A stretch of 64,000 nucleotides of DNA, taken from NCBI GenBank assembly GCA_965249895.1, contig CBDFNC010000003.1:372001-436000 (forward strand). Reading direction: 5' to 3'. The position numbers were made by a program, and so were the translations under genes. The stretch comes from CBDFNC01 sp965249895 (lineage in GTDB: Bacteria > Pseudomonadota > Gammaproteobacteria > Enterobacterales > CBDFNC01). The notes beneath the pieces are model-generated. The model saw only the letters and a list, made by a program, of their open reading frames with translations, did no database searches and had not been told where the DNA came from. Shown in pieces: positions 43,034 through 52,032 of the stretch; the stretch's first letter is position 1, and every line of letters begins with the position of its first letter.

Positions 43034-44725
43034 TTAAAAATAAAAGCTGCTGTGAAAAGACCTGTGCTGGGCAAGTTTTTCGCGGTTTTCTTTAAGGCTG
43101 TCCAGTAAGCTATTTAGCCTTGATAGTTTAACTTCATGATCCGTCGTATAACTATCCAGCCGCTGAGAAAGTTCACCTAAGCGGTCCAGGGCATCCTGGC
43201 TGGAATAGCTCAAGGGTGGTTGGTTGTGACTGGTTTGGCTGGGGGATACAGCCGCCTGGGAACTGGTTTCCTTCGTCAGGCTGGTTGTTTCCGAGGAGCT
43301 TGTGCTGGAACGCTGGCTGGTTTGTTGGCCGGCAATAGTGGTAAAAAAATCCTTTGGGGTTGGGTCAAGCTCAACTGTACTGTCGACTGGCTGCCGGTTG
43401 AAGCTGCCTAGCACCAGATCAACAGACAGAGATAGCTCCTGAAGGTTGACAATTGACAGTGATTCACCTGTGGTTAGATCAATGATATTTGCGGGATCGA
43501 TAGTTATTGTCTGGCCGATCAGAAGCTCAGGGGTGATAAGGTTAAAACCCTGAAACTTATCTGCCATATTGTCATACATTTGTTCCAGTTCACCGGGTTC
43601 CTTCTCGTTGTGTATGGCCAGATCTATTTGTTGTACGCTGGATACTTCACCGCTTTCTTTTAAGAAAATACCGCTTCTCTGCACCTTACCCAACAGGTTG
43701 TTTTCAGAATCGGTAAGGTCAAATTCCGATGATGTAGAGCCAAGATATATGGCGCCAACGCCAGCATCTTTCAGGTTGATCAGGCTGTCGTTACCATCGG
43801 CGTCTTTAGTCCACACCTGAAGTTTGTTGAAAACTTCGTCGTTTTCATCGATCCATAAATTACCGTCGGCGTCATATTGGGCCAGCTCACTAAAACCTTG
43901 TCCGGTTTGAGCGCCAAATAACTCGCTGCCATTATTGATCACCCCGTCTTCATTTGCGTCCAGCACCAGTAAGCCGCTGCCGGGGCGGACAAAAGAGATT
44001 TCATCGTCTTTGCCATCTGAGTCTATATCGAAACTAAAGCTGGACTCTGTGAGCTCCACCGGTGCGCCGGTTAAGTTTATTACCAGGGGATCTTTTAAGG
44101 TTCGTTCGGTCAGGTTCACCGCCAGGTTTTCCTCCAGCTCAAACTGTCGCTCCATTTCCAGCTCCATGGCAAAGTCTATGCTGCGGCCGTCTTCCAGAGT
44201 GATGGTTCCCATTGCCCTTACCTGCATACTTTCTTGTTCTTTATGCAGGCGGTAGCTTTCAAACCCTATGTTCATAGTTCCCGCCATTAAGGCTGGATCG
44301 TTTGCGCCCTGGTCATCCGTTTCTCCTTCCGCCATGGTTAATTGCTCTGCACTTTGCTGGACCAGAGTACGGTTATCGGTAAATGAACTGCCCAGCTCCT
44401 CGGAGAGGAGAAATTTGGTATCAAACAGAGAGACTTCCTTATTGATCAGGCCGGAAATTATCTCTTTAATGCTGTGTTCACTGCTGATCTTGGTCAGCTG
44501 GCTTTTATCCGCCGAAGTCACTTCACTGTAGTTCATGCTCTGTAACTGTTTCTTAGCTAAAAATCGGGCGTTATAGGTTTGTGTCAGCTCTTGTTGCTGG
44601 CCTATGCTGGGTCGGTCTGTCAGCGGGTCTTGAGTCTGGCTTTGCCTTTGTTTGGTCAGTTCCTCTGTTTGAGAACTTTTTTCACTGTTCGACCACAATT
44701 TAATATTGCTTTCACCAATTCTCAT
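43034..44725 (-). CDS. EF-hand-like acidic hypothetical protein
   Basis: A 563-residue protein with no signal peptide or membrane helix. The central part has Asp-rich, calcium-binding-like loops: FDIDSDGKDDEISFV, LDANEDGVINNGSELFG, YDADGNLWIDENDEVFNKL and WTKDADGNDSLINL. Similar segments occur in RTX or VCBS-type surface proteins of marine bacteria. The N-terminus is Gln/Ser/Thr-rich (SQTEELTKQRQSQTQDPLTD) and the C-terminus is a coiled coil (LSRLNSLLDSLKENREKL). Not recognised as a named family; it may be exported without a cleavable signal. Divergent from an AraC regulator. Confidence 0.8.
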   Translation of the reverse strand: MRIGESNIKLWSNSEKSSQTEELTKQRQSQTQDPLTDRPSIGQQQELTQTYNARFLAKKQLQSMNYSEVTSADKSQLTKISSEHSIKEIISGLINKEVSLFDTKFLLSEELGSSFTDNRTLVQQSAEQLTMAEGETDDQGANDPALMAGTMNIGFESYRLHKEQESMQVRAMGTITLEDGRSIDFAMELEMERQFELEENLAVNLTERTLKDPLVINLTGAPVELTESSFSFDIDSDGKDDEISFVRPGSGLLVLDANEDGVINNGSELFGAQTGQGFSELAQYDADGNLWIDENDEVFNKLQVWTKDADGNDSLINLKDAGVGAIYLGSTSSEFDLTDSENNLLGKVQRSGIFLKESGEVSSVQQIDLAIHNEKEPGELEQMYDNMADKFQGFNLITPELLIGQTITIDPANIIDLTTGESLSIVNLQELSLSVDLVLGSFNRQPVDSTVELDPTPKDFFTTIAGQQTSQRSSTSSSETTSLTKETSSQAAVSPSQTSHNQPPLSYSSQDALDRLGELSQRLDSYTTDHEVKLSRLNSLLDSLKENREKLAQHRSFHSSFYF

Positions 44726-44852
44726 ACCCTTACCCTTGTTTCCCCCCGAGAGTTATTCTTATCGGCAGGATTTAGGATTATTTGATATTAATGTTGAAGT
44801 TTTTTCCGGTTTCGGATAATTCTGGAACGGATCTCTTTAACTCGGGCATTGC

Positions 44853-45758
44853 ATGGACATTCTTTATCATAAGCGGCTTAAACCTGTCATTCGCTATATT
44901 GAGCAGAACTATAATAGTCAACTCAACCTGGTTCAGGTTGCGCAAATGGCTCATCTATCCCCCTATTATTTCCACCGAGTGTTTAAGGCCGTGAGCGGAG
45001 AAACCCTGGCCGATTTTATTCGCCGGTTACGTATGGAGGAAGCGGCCAGGCTGTTGTTTTACAATAATTCCAATGTTACGAATGTAGCTATGGAGCTTGG
45101 TTTTTCCAGCTCCCAAAGCCTGGCAAAGGCCTTTAAAAAGCACTTCGATCTGACTCCCAGTGATTTTCGCCAGTGTAAGAGTCTGGGTGAGCTAAGCAAG
45201 TTACTTGAAAAGAGCAAGATTGGACGCTCGCAGCGCAACTTTGGACACGCCGCTGAGCAATCGGCAGTTTATGCTAACGCTGAACTCAACAAAGGGAGAG
45301 AGATAATGAAAACTCAATTTATGGCTGCGCGCAGTTTGGCATATGTTCGGGTTAATGGTCCATACGGTGAAAATTATCAGCCGGCAGTACAAAAGCTGTA
45401 TGGCTGGGCGGGACCGAAAGGCCTGGCAGGTGGAGAGTCTATCTTTATTTATCATGACAATCCGGAAGTGACAGCGCTAGAAAAGTGTCGAACCGACATT
45501 TGCATTAGTGTACCTGAAGGTACGCAAGTAAGTGGTGAAATCGAGCTATGTCAGTTACCTGAAGGGGTTTATGCCACAGAGCGTGAGCCCGTTACTGAAA
45601 AGGTTCATTATGCCCAGCACTGGGAATCCCTAATGGGTCAGATTGTAGAGACTGGAATAGAATTGGATGACAGGCCATGTTTTGAGCTGTATTACCAGTA
45701 TGACCCGGCAACAGGCCACGGCGATGTTGGTTTCTTTACGCCAGTAAAAGTCGATTGA
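44853..45758 (+). CDS. AraC family regulator with GyrI-like effector domain
   Basis: A 301-residue regulator of the Rob/SoxS-like two-part type. Residues 1 to 110 hold two helix-turn-helices (NLVQVAQMAHLSPYYFHRVF, then NVTNVAMELGFSSSQSLAKA). Residues 155 to 301 form a GyrI/SOUL-like ligand-binding domain (AARSLAYVRVNGPYGENYQP, with FELYYQYDPATGHGDVGFFTPV at the end). Effectors of this class are usually small hydrophobic cations or antibiotics. It faces the 563-residue gene across 127 bp and is convergent with the chromate transporter. Confidence 0.92.
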   Translation: MDILYHKRLKPVIRYIEQNYNSQLNLVQVAQMAHLSPYYFHRVFKAVSGETLADFIRRLRMEEAARLLFYNNSNVTNVAMELGFSSSQSLAKAFKKHFDLTPSDFRQCKSLGELSKLLEKSKIGRSQRNFGHAAEQSAVYANAELNKGREIMKTQFMAARSLAYVRVNGPYGENYQPAVQKLYGWAGPKGLAGGESIFIYHDNPEVTALEKCRTDICISVPEGTQVSGEIELCQLPEGVYATEREPVTEKVHYAQHWESLMGQIVETGIELDDRPCFELYYQYDPATGHGDVGFFTPVKVD

Positions 45759-45768
45759 GAAGTATACA

Positions 45769-45794
45769 ATCAGCCCACTTTTTAGTGGGCTGAT
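45769..45794. terminator. Bidirectional terminator between AraC gene and chrA
   Basis: Perfect 11-bp arms ATCAGCCCACT and AGTGGGCTGAT with a T-only loop, followed by TTAATTATT on the plus strand. Confidence 0.85.
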
Positions 45795-45801
45795 TTAATT
45801 A

Positions 45802-46947
45802 TTAAGGAACCAGTATCGCCCCTATCACAAATACGGCGATCAGGGCCAGAATGGGTAACTTCAGTATCCTTAACAAGAATAATCCACCAACAACCCAGGC
45901 TATATCCATGCCGCTGTGTACCGCGGAAGTAAATACCGGCTGGTATAAGGCTGCCATTAACAATCCAACTACACTGGCATTGATGCCATTGGCGGCGCCA
46001 CCAATTTTTGGCTGGCTGGCCAGCTGAAACCAGGCTTTCTGAAATGCCAGTATCAATAAGAATCCGGGTAAGAAAACAGCGACAGTGGCTAGCAGGGCTC
46101 CAGCGAGCATATTTTCAGGCATAATCTCGGCGCCTAAAAAGGTAGCCAGGGTAAACATAGGGCCGGGCACAGCCTGCGCTGCGGCATAACCGGTTAAAAA
46201 GCTATCGGCGGTAATTGTATCGCCGAGCTGTGCTTGGAGTAATGGAAGCACTACATGGCCGCCGCCAAATACCCAGCTGCCCGCTTGGTAAAAGTCGTTT
46301 ATTAACTTGAGCCAGGCTGAAGAGCTACTAAGCAATGGTAGTCCTACCAGCAGCACGACAAACAGAATTAACGGGACTTTGGTTATGCTTACCGGACTGG
46401 TTTTTTGTGTCTCGCCGGGTCGCAATAACAAACTGCCGGCCACAGCAGCAGCAAACAGGGTTAAGAACTGTGCGGATAAACCCGGTGCAACCAATAATAC
46501 GATAGCTGTAGCAACAGCTATGCCGCTACTAACGGGTTTGCCGCAAAACTTGTTATACATGCCAATAATAGCGTCAATAACAACCACAACCGCAAACAGT
46601 TTAAGGCCAGTTATTGCGCTGGTAAAAAAGTAGTTTTCGCTTACGCCCTGGGAAAATGCCGCTAACAGGCAGAGCAAGAGCACGGAGGGAAGAGTGAACC
46701 CGAGAAAGGCTGCTATACCTCCAGCTAACCCCGCCTTTTGTAGCCCTATTCCGAAACCGACTTGACTGGAGCCGGGGCCAGGAAGAAATTGGCTTAAGGC
46801 AACCAGGCGGCCGTAATCCTGATCAGATATCCATTTCCGCTTTTGGACAAATTCTCGTTGAAAATAACCAATATGTGCTACCGGACCACCAAAGCTGACA
46901 CAGCCTAACGCAATAAAGCGCCAAAAAATTTGCCAGATTAAAGCCAT
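45802..46947 (-). CDS. chrA: Chromate transporter (ChrA, CHR family)
   Basis: A 381-residue membrane protein made of two homologous CHR halves. The first half begins FWRFIALGCVSFGGPVAHIG and has ALSQFLPGPGSSQVGFGIGL; the second repeats the pattern in GSWVFGGGHVVLPLLQAQLG and GYAAAQAVPGPMFTLATFLG. The FGGP and PGP motifs are the family signature. It expels chromate, possibly in exchange for sulfate. No chrB regulator is adjacent; the nearest regulator is the convergent AraC gene. Confidence 0.94.
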   Translation of the reverse strand: MALIWQIFWRFIALGCVSFGGPVAHIGYFQREFVQKRKWISDQDYGRLVALSQFLPGPGSSQVGFGIGLQKAGLAGGIAAFLGFTLPSVLLLCLLAAFSQGVSENYFFTSAITGLKLFAVVVVIDAIIGMYNKFCGKPVSSGIAVATAIVLLVAPGLSAQFLTLFAAAVAGSLLLRPGETQKTSPVSITKVPLILFVVLLVGLPLLSSSSAWLKLINDFYQAGSWVFGGGHVVLPLLQAQLGDTITADSFLTGYAAAQAVPGPMFTLATFLGAEIMPENMLAGALLATVAVFLPGFLLILAFQKAWFQLASQPKIGGAANGINASVVGLLMAALYQPVFTSAVHSGMDIAWVVGGLFLLRILKLPILALIAVFVIGAILVP

Positions 46948-47143
46948 GTTTATTTACCTGTATAAAGTGTTAGGCCTTTCCGGCCAATGAAAAGTAGATT
47001 CTCAGCAATAAAGCAGACGAACACTAGTTGCCTTTTGTGGCGGGTATATTACAGCCAAGCTGGCGAAGGGTAAAAGAGATAATGCTGTACTGCCCTCCTA
47101 CTCTCTCTTGTTGAAAAATAAATTAATCCACTAATGTAATTGT

Positions 47144-47410
47144 GTGGGTTATGCGGCAGAAACTATTCAGGCGGTCTATCGGATTGGTGATTTGGTCACC
47201 AATATTATTACTCCTATGGTGAGTTATTTTGGCCTGATCCTGGCCGTTGCCAGTCGCTATAAGAAAGATCTGGGTATAGGTACGCTGATCTCAACCATGC
47301 TGCCATACAGCATGGTCTTTGTGATTGGTTGGAGCCTGTTATTTTTTATCTGGGTATTTATGCTGGGTCTGCCAGTTGGTCCTGGGGCGCAGACTTACTA
47401 CACGCCATAG
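47144..47410 (+). pseudogene. 3' remnant of an AbgT family transporter
   Basis: Eighty-eight codons matching the last part of AbgT-type p-aminobenzoyl-glutamate transporters or antimetabolite pumps, which usually have about 500 residues. AETIQAVYRIGDLVTNIITP, then MVSYFGLILAVASRYKKDLG, and the closing LPYSMVFVIGWSLLFFIWVF. The 5' four-fifths are missing: the sequence upstream of 47144 has no homologous codons. No ribosome site precedes the GTG. A terminator follows directly, so this is the tail of a deleted gene. Confidence 0.88.
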
Positions 47411-47421
47411 TACTGTATTTA

Positions 47422-47445
47422 ACCATGCCCCGCCCGGGGCATGGT
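47422..47445. terminator. Bidirectional terminator between abgT remnant and marC
   Basis: Perfect 10-bp arms ACCATGCCCC and GGGGCATGGT with loop GCCC, then AACTGTTTAAA. Confidence 0.8.
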
Positions 47446-47451
47446 AACTGT

Positions 47452-48075
47452 TTAAACTGACAGGGAAAAGAAGGCTACAATCCCGGTTAAAATACTTTCC
47501 ACCGCAATAGATGCCAAAATTAATCCCATCACCCGGCTGATAATGCTGGCGCCTGTATTACCAATTAGCTTTAGAATTGGGCTGGCAAGTAACATCAATA
47601 CCAGGGTTGCCACCAATACAGTGGCCATGGCGCCAAAGGTGATTAATTGTTCGTTGATCGAGTATCTGTGATTATCCGTCGCTAGCACCACAGCCATCAT
47701 AGCGCCCGGGCTGGCAATTGACGGGACAGCCAAGGGGTACACAGAGATATCCAGATATTTATCCTTGTTCTCAGCCATATGTTGCTCTTGCTCGGGTTTA
47801 CTCTCGCCGAAGATCATGGTCAGTGCAAATAACAGTAGAACGAGACCGCCTGCAATCTGAAATGAAGGCAGGGAGATTTCCATTGCTTCCAGAACGATCT
47901 GACCACCGACAATAAAAGCTGAAAGCAGGAAGAAGGAAATAATAATGGCGCGAAATGCGATTTTTCTTTGCACCGCAGCGCTGAGCCCTGCTGTGGCGGC
48001 GATAAATACAGGGATACTACCTATGGGATCGATGACGGCCCAGAGGGATACCAAATTTTGAATAAATTGTTGCAT
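47452..48075 (-). CDS. MarC family membrane protein
   Basis: A 207-residue protein with six hydrophobic helices. The start has SLWAVIDPIGSIPVFIAATA and the middle FGESKPEQEQHMAENKDKYL then VPSIASPGAMMAVVLATDNH, both typical of the MarC/YhcE/YchE group. The family was once tied to multiple antibiotic resistance, a role no longer accepted; function unknown. It stands alone. Confidence 0.92.
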   Translation of the reverse strand: MQQFIQNLVSLWAVIDPIGSIPVFIAATAGLSAAVQRKIAFRAIIISFFLLSAFIVGGQIVLEAMEISLPSFQIAGGLVLLLFALTMIFGESKPEQEQHMAENKDKYLDISVYPLAVPSIASPGAMMAVVLATDNHRYSINEQLITFGAMATVLVATLVLMLLASPILKLIGNTGASIISRVMGLILASIAVESILTGIVAFFSLSV

Positions 48076-48604
48076 AAATTCTCCGCTCAGTTCTGATACT
48101 TGTCGTTTTTGGGAATTGACGACAGTTTAAGGTGTCGGGGGGATAAAAGGTTGGGGCCCGGTCAAACCTGGGTAACAGATCCAGATAGAGCTGTAGGAGC
48201 CGAACCCATCTCAGGGATGTACGTTCGGCGAATATAGCGATCGCTGTGTTTGCCCTATTCACCTATAAAGAGGGCATCCACTCCTGCAAAGACCGCAACA
48301 ATTGTTACCCTTATAACCGTGATTTGATGGGTTCCATAAGGTTGGATTATAGCAAGAAAAAGCACTGTTTTCAGTGGCTAAGTGGTTATCTGTTTAAGCT
48401 TAATTCACTATATTTAGGAAATAATTACCCATTTACCTTCTAGGTTTTTATCGGTACCTCAAGATGGAATACAGTGAAACAAGGGGCTTGCTGTTGCACC
48501 ATGGTGATGATCGTTTCCGGGCAAACACCCCATGGCATATGGGTTAGATAAAAGGTTCGGGTTAGCGCTAAAAATATTAATTTTAGCGCCATTGAAATTG
48601 AAGA
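48076..48604. other. 529-bp intergenic stretch with a dispersed repeat
   Basis: Holds one copy of a short dispersed element (48191-48253, also at 53191-53259). A 27-codon ORF at about 48464-48547 (MEYSETRGLLLHHGDDRFRA) has coding-like wording but no family. Otherwise nothing recognised. Confidence 0.5.
48191..48253. repeat. Dispersed intergenic repeat, copy 1
   Basis: Shares CTGTAGGAGCC, CTCAGGGATG and GCGATCGCTGTGTTTGC with the copy at 53191-53259. The pattern with a conserved head and tail and a variable centre fits a short mobile or palindromic repeat scattered between genes. Confidence 0.6.
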
Positions 48605-50761
48605 CTAAAAAGACATATAGGGACGGCCCACATCGCCTAACAGGTAATCACAGACCCCATCAGGAAATATTCCTTCTAAACGTTTTTGATGGGGTTTCAT
48701 ATTGATGTCACCGTAAAAATTGCGCTGTATGGCTTCGCTAACCGGGATTAAGCCGCACTTAAAGACACTACCTGACCAGGGGCCGCCTGCTTGGATCCTG
48801 CTGTTGCTGTAAATGGGGAAGACTGTATTGCAGGCGCCATCTGCTTTATTGTTCCATGCACCGTCCCAAACATGCTCGCCTTTACCTATCACCAAACCTT
48901 CGCTGTCCATACAGGTATCTTGCAACTCGACTGGTTTGGTTTCCAGAACCGTCTTATTGGGATCGTTATGTAGCGCCATCAACCACTTGTCCATAATAGC
49001 CATACCTTCATCTACCGGGGTATGGTCCTGGTGAGATATCCAGATGACCTGGTTATCGCTATGGCCTTGAAATTCCCGCAGTCTTAGCCGGGTTTCAAAA
49101 GAGGCCGAGACATGATGCATATTCAGCGTCTCTTCCAGATAATGACGTATATCCAGAATTGGTAGATCTACTTTACCGATAAAGACCTGACCATAACGAT
49201 AGGCCTTGTCTATCGCCTTCGGGTCTGACGGCTTACGTTTGGCCATATGAGGGTTAGGTTTGGTGATATTATTTCTACTCCACAGGCTTATCCACAATGG
49301 TTTCTGCTTTCCAAATGGGGCAATGGAGCTTTCTTTTTTCATCTTGTCCTGTTCCACCCAGGAGCCAATATGATGGTTAAGGTGAATAAACTCATCGATG
49401 CTAATATCCCTCTGGCGTAATGCCAGCAACCCGTATTGCACCCCCTGATTTCCCCAGGTTGTTCTGGCAAAGCCATTTTCGTCTACTCCAAAAATTTGCT
49501 CCAGATCTTGCCAATAGGTCCAGTTCACCTGATCAACGACTTCGTCAGAAAAGTAGGGTTTCAGGAAACCTTGTTTTGGGTTGTTAAAAAAGGTGGCTGC
49601 TGCAATCCAGGAGCGGATACATTCGCTATTTCCCTTAGGGATTGAAGGCCAGGTGCCGGCGACCAGTTGATTAATGGGTTGAAGAAAGCCGAATTTTTGC
49701 GGGTAATCATTGATGGCGTTCATACCTTCAATTTTTTGCCGTTGTTCCCAGTCAAGCCATTTCTCGTTGTGTCGGTCGTAAATATTGTAATAGTGCTGTA
49801 GTAAGTCACAGTCCAACAAGAAGATAGATTGAGAGATCATATCCGGGTAGCCGTAAAGCGGCATTAAGCCGTCGATGATGCCAGTACTATTTTGCGCTAT
49901 CAGGTATTGTGCTAGCCCTCCGCCAGATCCCCCTATACCAACAGTGTATAGGGGGTCGCCATACAGGCTTATAAAGTGGGATTTAACTCTGCGGGCGTTA
50001 TCTTCGGCCATCAGCATATTGTAGCCATAGCTGGTCTTATTACCTGTTGAGGAGACGATCGCATAACCCTGGGAAAGTTGGGTCAGACGCTTTTCCATCA
50101 TGCTTTCGACATTTTGGCGGCCCTGTAAAAAGCCTATACTTGAGCCTCCTTTAAATTGATAAATAAGTTTGCCATTCCAGTAGTCTTTATTGTTGCGGTT
50201 AGATAGGTCCCCCTCGGGGTCCAGCATGATCACGTGATAGATGTACCGGTTAATACTGCCTCTTTCCACACGATATATTTGTGGAATTTCTTTGCCCTTA
50301 ATTAAGGTGGTGGCAATTTCACCGGGTGACGGTGGTTGGTTGGGATCATAGGATTTGACCTTTTTATCTTTAGCTGTTGCATAAAAATAGTCCAGCCTGG
50401 CGGGGATAAGGCAATCTTTGCTGTAGCCAATCACTTCTTCATTCTGGTTGTAAACCGGAACACCATAACCTTGTTGGTTATCCACCATAGGTTGTTCCAG
50501 GTTGCCATCCAGCGTCATACAGTAAAAAGGATATTGGCGATTACCCGAATACAGGGAGTCAACCGGCCCCACTTCTCCGAGTGGAACCGGAAAGTGATAG
50601 GTTTCTTTGGGTCTGAGCGTCAGGCTGATATGCTCTTTCACCTGTAGGATGGGATTGCCCGGCTCTGTAGGCGCAACTCGTTTTACTTGCCGTTTCTCAT
50701 AGGGATCTGCGGCACAACTTAGTAATAAACTAGCAATAAGTAATATGATTCCGTTCTTCAT
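48605..50761 (-). CDS. DUF6351 family lipoprotein hydrolase
   Basis: A 718-residue protein with a lipobox (IASLLLSCAADP) placing it in the envelope. The catalytic nucleophile elbow TVGIGGSGGGLAQYLIAQN and a late His in SGHSDNQVIWISHQDHTP-like segments suggest an alpha/beta-hydrolase fold, as in DUF6351 and tannase-like esterases. Other blocks are DYWNGKLIYQFKGGSSIGFL and SNSRIQAGGPWSGSVFKCGL. The natural ester is unknown. It is the last gene of a minus-strand run with the solute-binding protein and the GtrA/GtrB pair. Confidence 0.85.
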   Translation of the reverse strand: MKNGIILLIASLLLSCAADPYEKRQVKRVAPTEPGNPILQVKEHISLTLRPKETYHFPVPLGEVGPVDSLYSGNRQYPFYCMTLDGNLEQPMVDNQQGYGVPVYNQNEEVIGYSKDCLIPARLDYFYATAKDKKVKSYDPNQPPSPGEIATTLIKGKEIPQIYRVERGSINRYIYHVIMLDPEGDLSNRNNKDYWNGKLIYQFKGGSSIGFLQGRQNVESMMEKRLTQLSQGYAIVSSTGNKTSYGYNMLMAEDNARRVKSHFISLYGDPLYTVGIGGSGGGLAQYLIAQNSTGIIDGLMPLYGYPDMISQSIFLLDCDLLQHYYNIYDRHNEKWLDWEQRQKIEGMNAINDYPQKFGFLQPINQLVAGTWPSIPKGNSECIRSWIAAATFFNNPKQGFLKPYFSDEVVDQVNWTYWQDLEQIFGVDENGFARTTWGNQGVQYGLLALRQRDISIDEFIHLNHHIGSWVEQDKMKKESSIAPFGKQKPLWISLWSRNNITKPNPHMAKRKPSDPKAIDKAYRYGQVFIGKVDLPILDIRHYLEETLNMHHVSASFETRLRLREFQGHSDNQVIWISHQDHTPVDEGMAIMDKWLMALHNDPNKTVLETKPVELQDTCMDSEGLVIGKGEHVWDGAWNNKADGACNTVFPIYSNSRIQAGGPWSGSVFKCGLIPVSEAIQRNFYGDINMKPHQKRLEGIFPDGVCDYLLGDVGRPYMSF

Positions 50762-50840
50762 ACTCTACCCCCTGTAGTCTTTCTTAATTCTAGTCGAGTT
50801 AAGGGGTCAGCCTCAGAGGGGTGAGTAAAAAGTGGCTGGG

Positions 50841-51563
50841 TTAAAGCTCTCCGCTTGCCTTTAAGGTATGAAAACTGGACTCCAGTTGTTCCAAGATCTG
50901 GGCTGCATTGGGGGTCTTTTTAGAAACGACGAAACGGGCTTCCAGTTCGGATAGGGGGGTAAAAGAAAGCTCTGGGAAATCTATATCCTGTAATGCCAGC
51001 TCGGCAGGCTGTCGGTAGTCCAGGACATAATCTACACGACCTTTCTTAAGCATTTTGTAGGCAGCCGGACGATTGTCCAACTCAATATATCGTACCTGGT
51101 TGGCAGGGTCCTTAATAAAATCAACCCATCCACCGTAGCTGTAACCTCTTAATATACCGATCCTTTTTTCAGTTAAGGAGGGTTTACCTTCAATGTGAGG
51201 CAGGCCCTTTCTGGTATAGGCCCGCATCTCTATGGTTGTCACGACCGAATCACCCACCAGAGTGCTGTCCTTAAATTGGGGAAGTGTGGACAAGCCAACC
51301 CAAAGGTCTATTTTCCCTCTTACAATCCAGTTAGCCATGCGTTTAGGGGGGTAGGATTTGGCGTTCCACTCCAGGCCGGCATGATCGAGAATTTTTATCG
51401 TGGTGTCGATTAAATATCCTTTGGGCTTGCCGTATTCATCGGTATAAAAGGTAGGAGGAAATTCGATATAGGCTAATTCGATTTTCTGCGCATTGGCGGC
51501 TGTTGACCCTGTAAAAAGCAATCCTGTAAGCAGCAGACCCAAACTTAATATCAGACGTCTCAT
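50841..51563 (-). CDS. Periplasmic solute-binding protein (SBP_bac_3 type)
   Basis: A 240-residue exported protein with signal peptide (residues 1 to 25, LLLTGLLFTGSTAANA). The body has the family-3 fold: LAYIEFPPTFYTDEYGKPKG, GLEWNAKSYPPKRMANWIV and GKIDLWVGLSTLPQFKDSTL, and KKGRVDYVLDYRQPAE. It is not tied to an ABC transporter. It lies between GtrA and the DUF6351 hydrolase, 46 bp from the former; a sensory role is possible. A distant paralogue is at 1704. Confidence 0.85.
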   Translation of the reverse strand: MRRLILSLGLLLTGLLFTGSTAANAQKIELAYIEFPPTFYTDEYGKPKGYLIDTTIKILDHAGLEWNAKSYPPKRMANWIVRGKIDLWVGLSTLPQFKDSTLVGDSVVTTIEMRAYTRKGLPHIEGKPSLTEKRIGILRGYSYGGWVDFIKDPANQVRYIELDNRPAAYKMLKKGRVDYVLDYRQPAELALQDIDFPELSFTPLSELEARFVVSKKTPNAAQILEQLESSFHTLKASGEL

Positions 51564-51609
51564 AAACTAACCCTTGACCAAAAGTTCCATATCTCCCCAT
51601 TCTAGCCGA

Positions 51610-52026
51610 TTAACGAAATACCCAAAATTTATTTAACAAAAATATCACTAACGGTGTGATAAAGGTTAAAAAGAACAGGTATATATAATGATGCAGCGAT
51701 AGCGCATCTATTATTATACCGGCCCAGATCAGGTTAATGGTTAGCCCGATTAACGCTGTTTTAAAAAAGCGTAAAAATGCTCTGGATTTATTGGTTAAGG
51801 CCAGAGCTTCTTGCTTAAAAGTCCAGTGAAATTGTCCCAAGTAAGAAACCATAAAAGCAATCAAAAAACCGACAATATTCGCTACTAGTTGATGTTGGTG
51901 ACCATATTCATAAAGCAGGTGAAAAACACAGGCATGGGTAATGGTTGCCCCGACACCGACTAAACCAAAAGAGAGCAGTTGTTTGAGGGTAATGACACTG
52001 CGTAATTTGTTTATTAAGGCAAGCAT
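51610..52026 (-). CDS. GtrA family flippase-like protein
   Basis: A 138-residue protein with four membrane helices, the size and topology of GtrA. LLSFGLVGVGATITHACVFH is the first helix region, FLIAFMVSYLGQFHWTF the conserved block with FxxxFxW, and FLTFITPLVIFLLNKFWVF the last. GtrA proteins are thought to flip undecaprenyl-phosphate-linked sugars across the inner membrane. It follows the GtrB-like gene by 6 bp, so the two act together. Confidence 0.93.
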   Translation of the reverse strand: MLALINKLRSVITLKQLLSFGLVGVGATITHACVFHLLYEYGHQHQLVANIVGFLIAFMVSYLGQFHWTFKQEALALTNKSRAFLRFFKTALIGLTINLIWAGIIIDALSLHHYIYLFFLTFITPLVIFLLNKFWVFR

Positions 52027-52032
52027 AAGTCG

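Noticed and set aside
48246..48443. 65-residue plus-strand ORF in the 529-bp gap
   Set aside because: It overlaps the dispersed repeat, its composition is not protein-like and it lacks a ribosome site.
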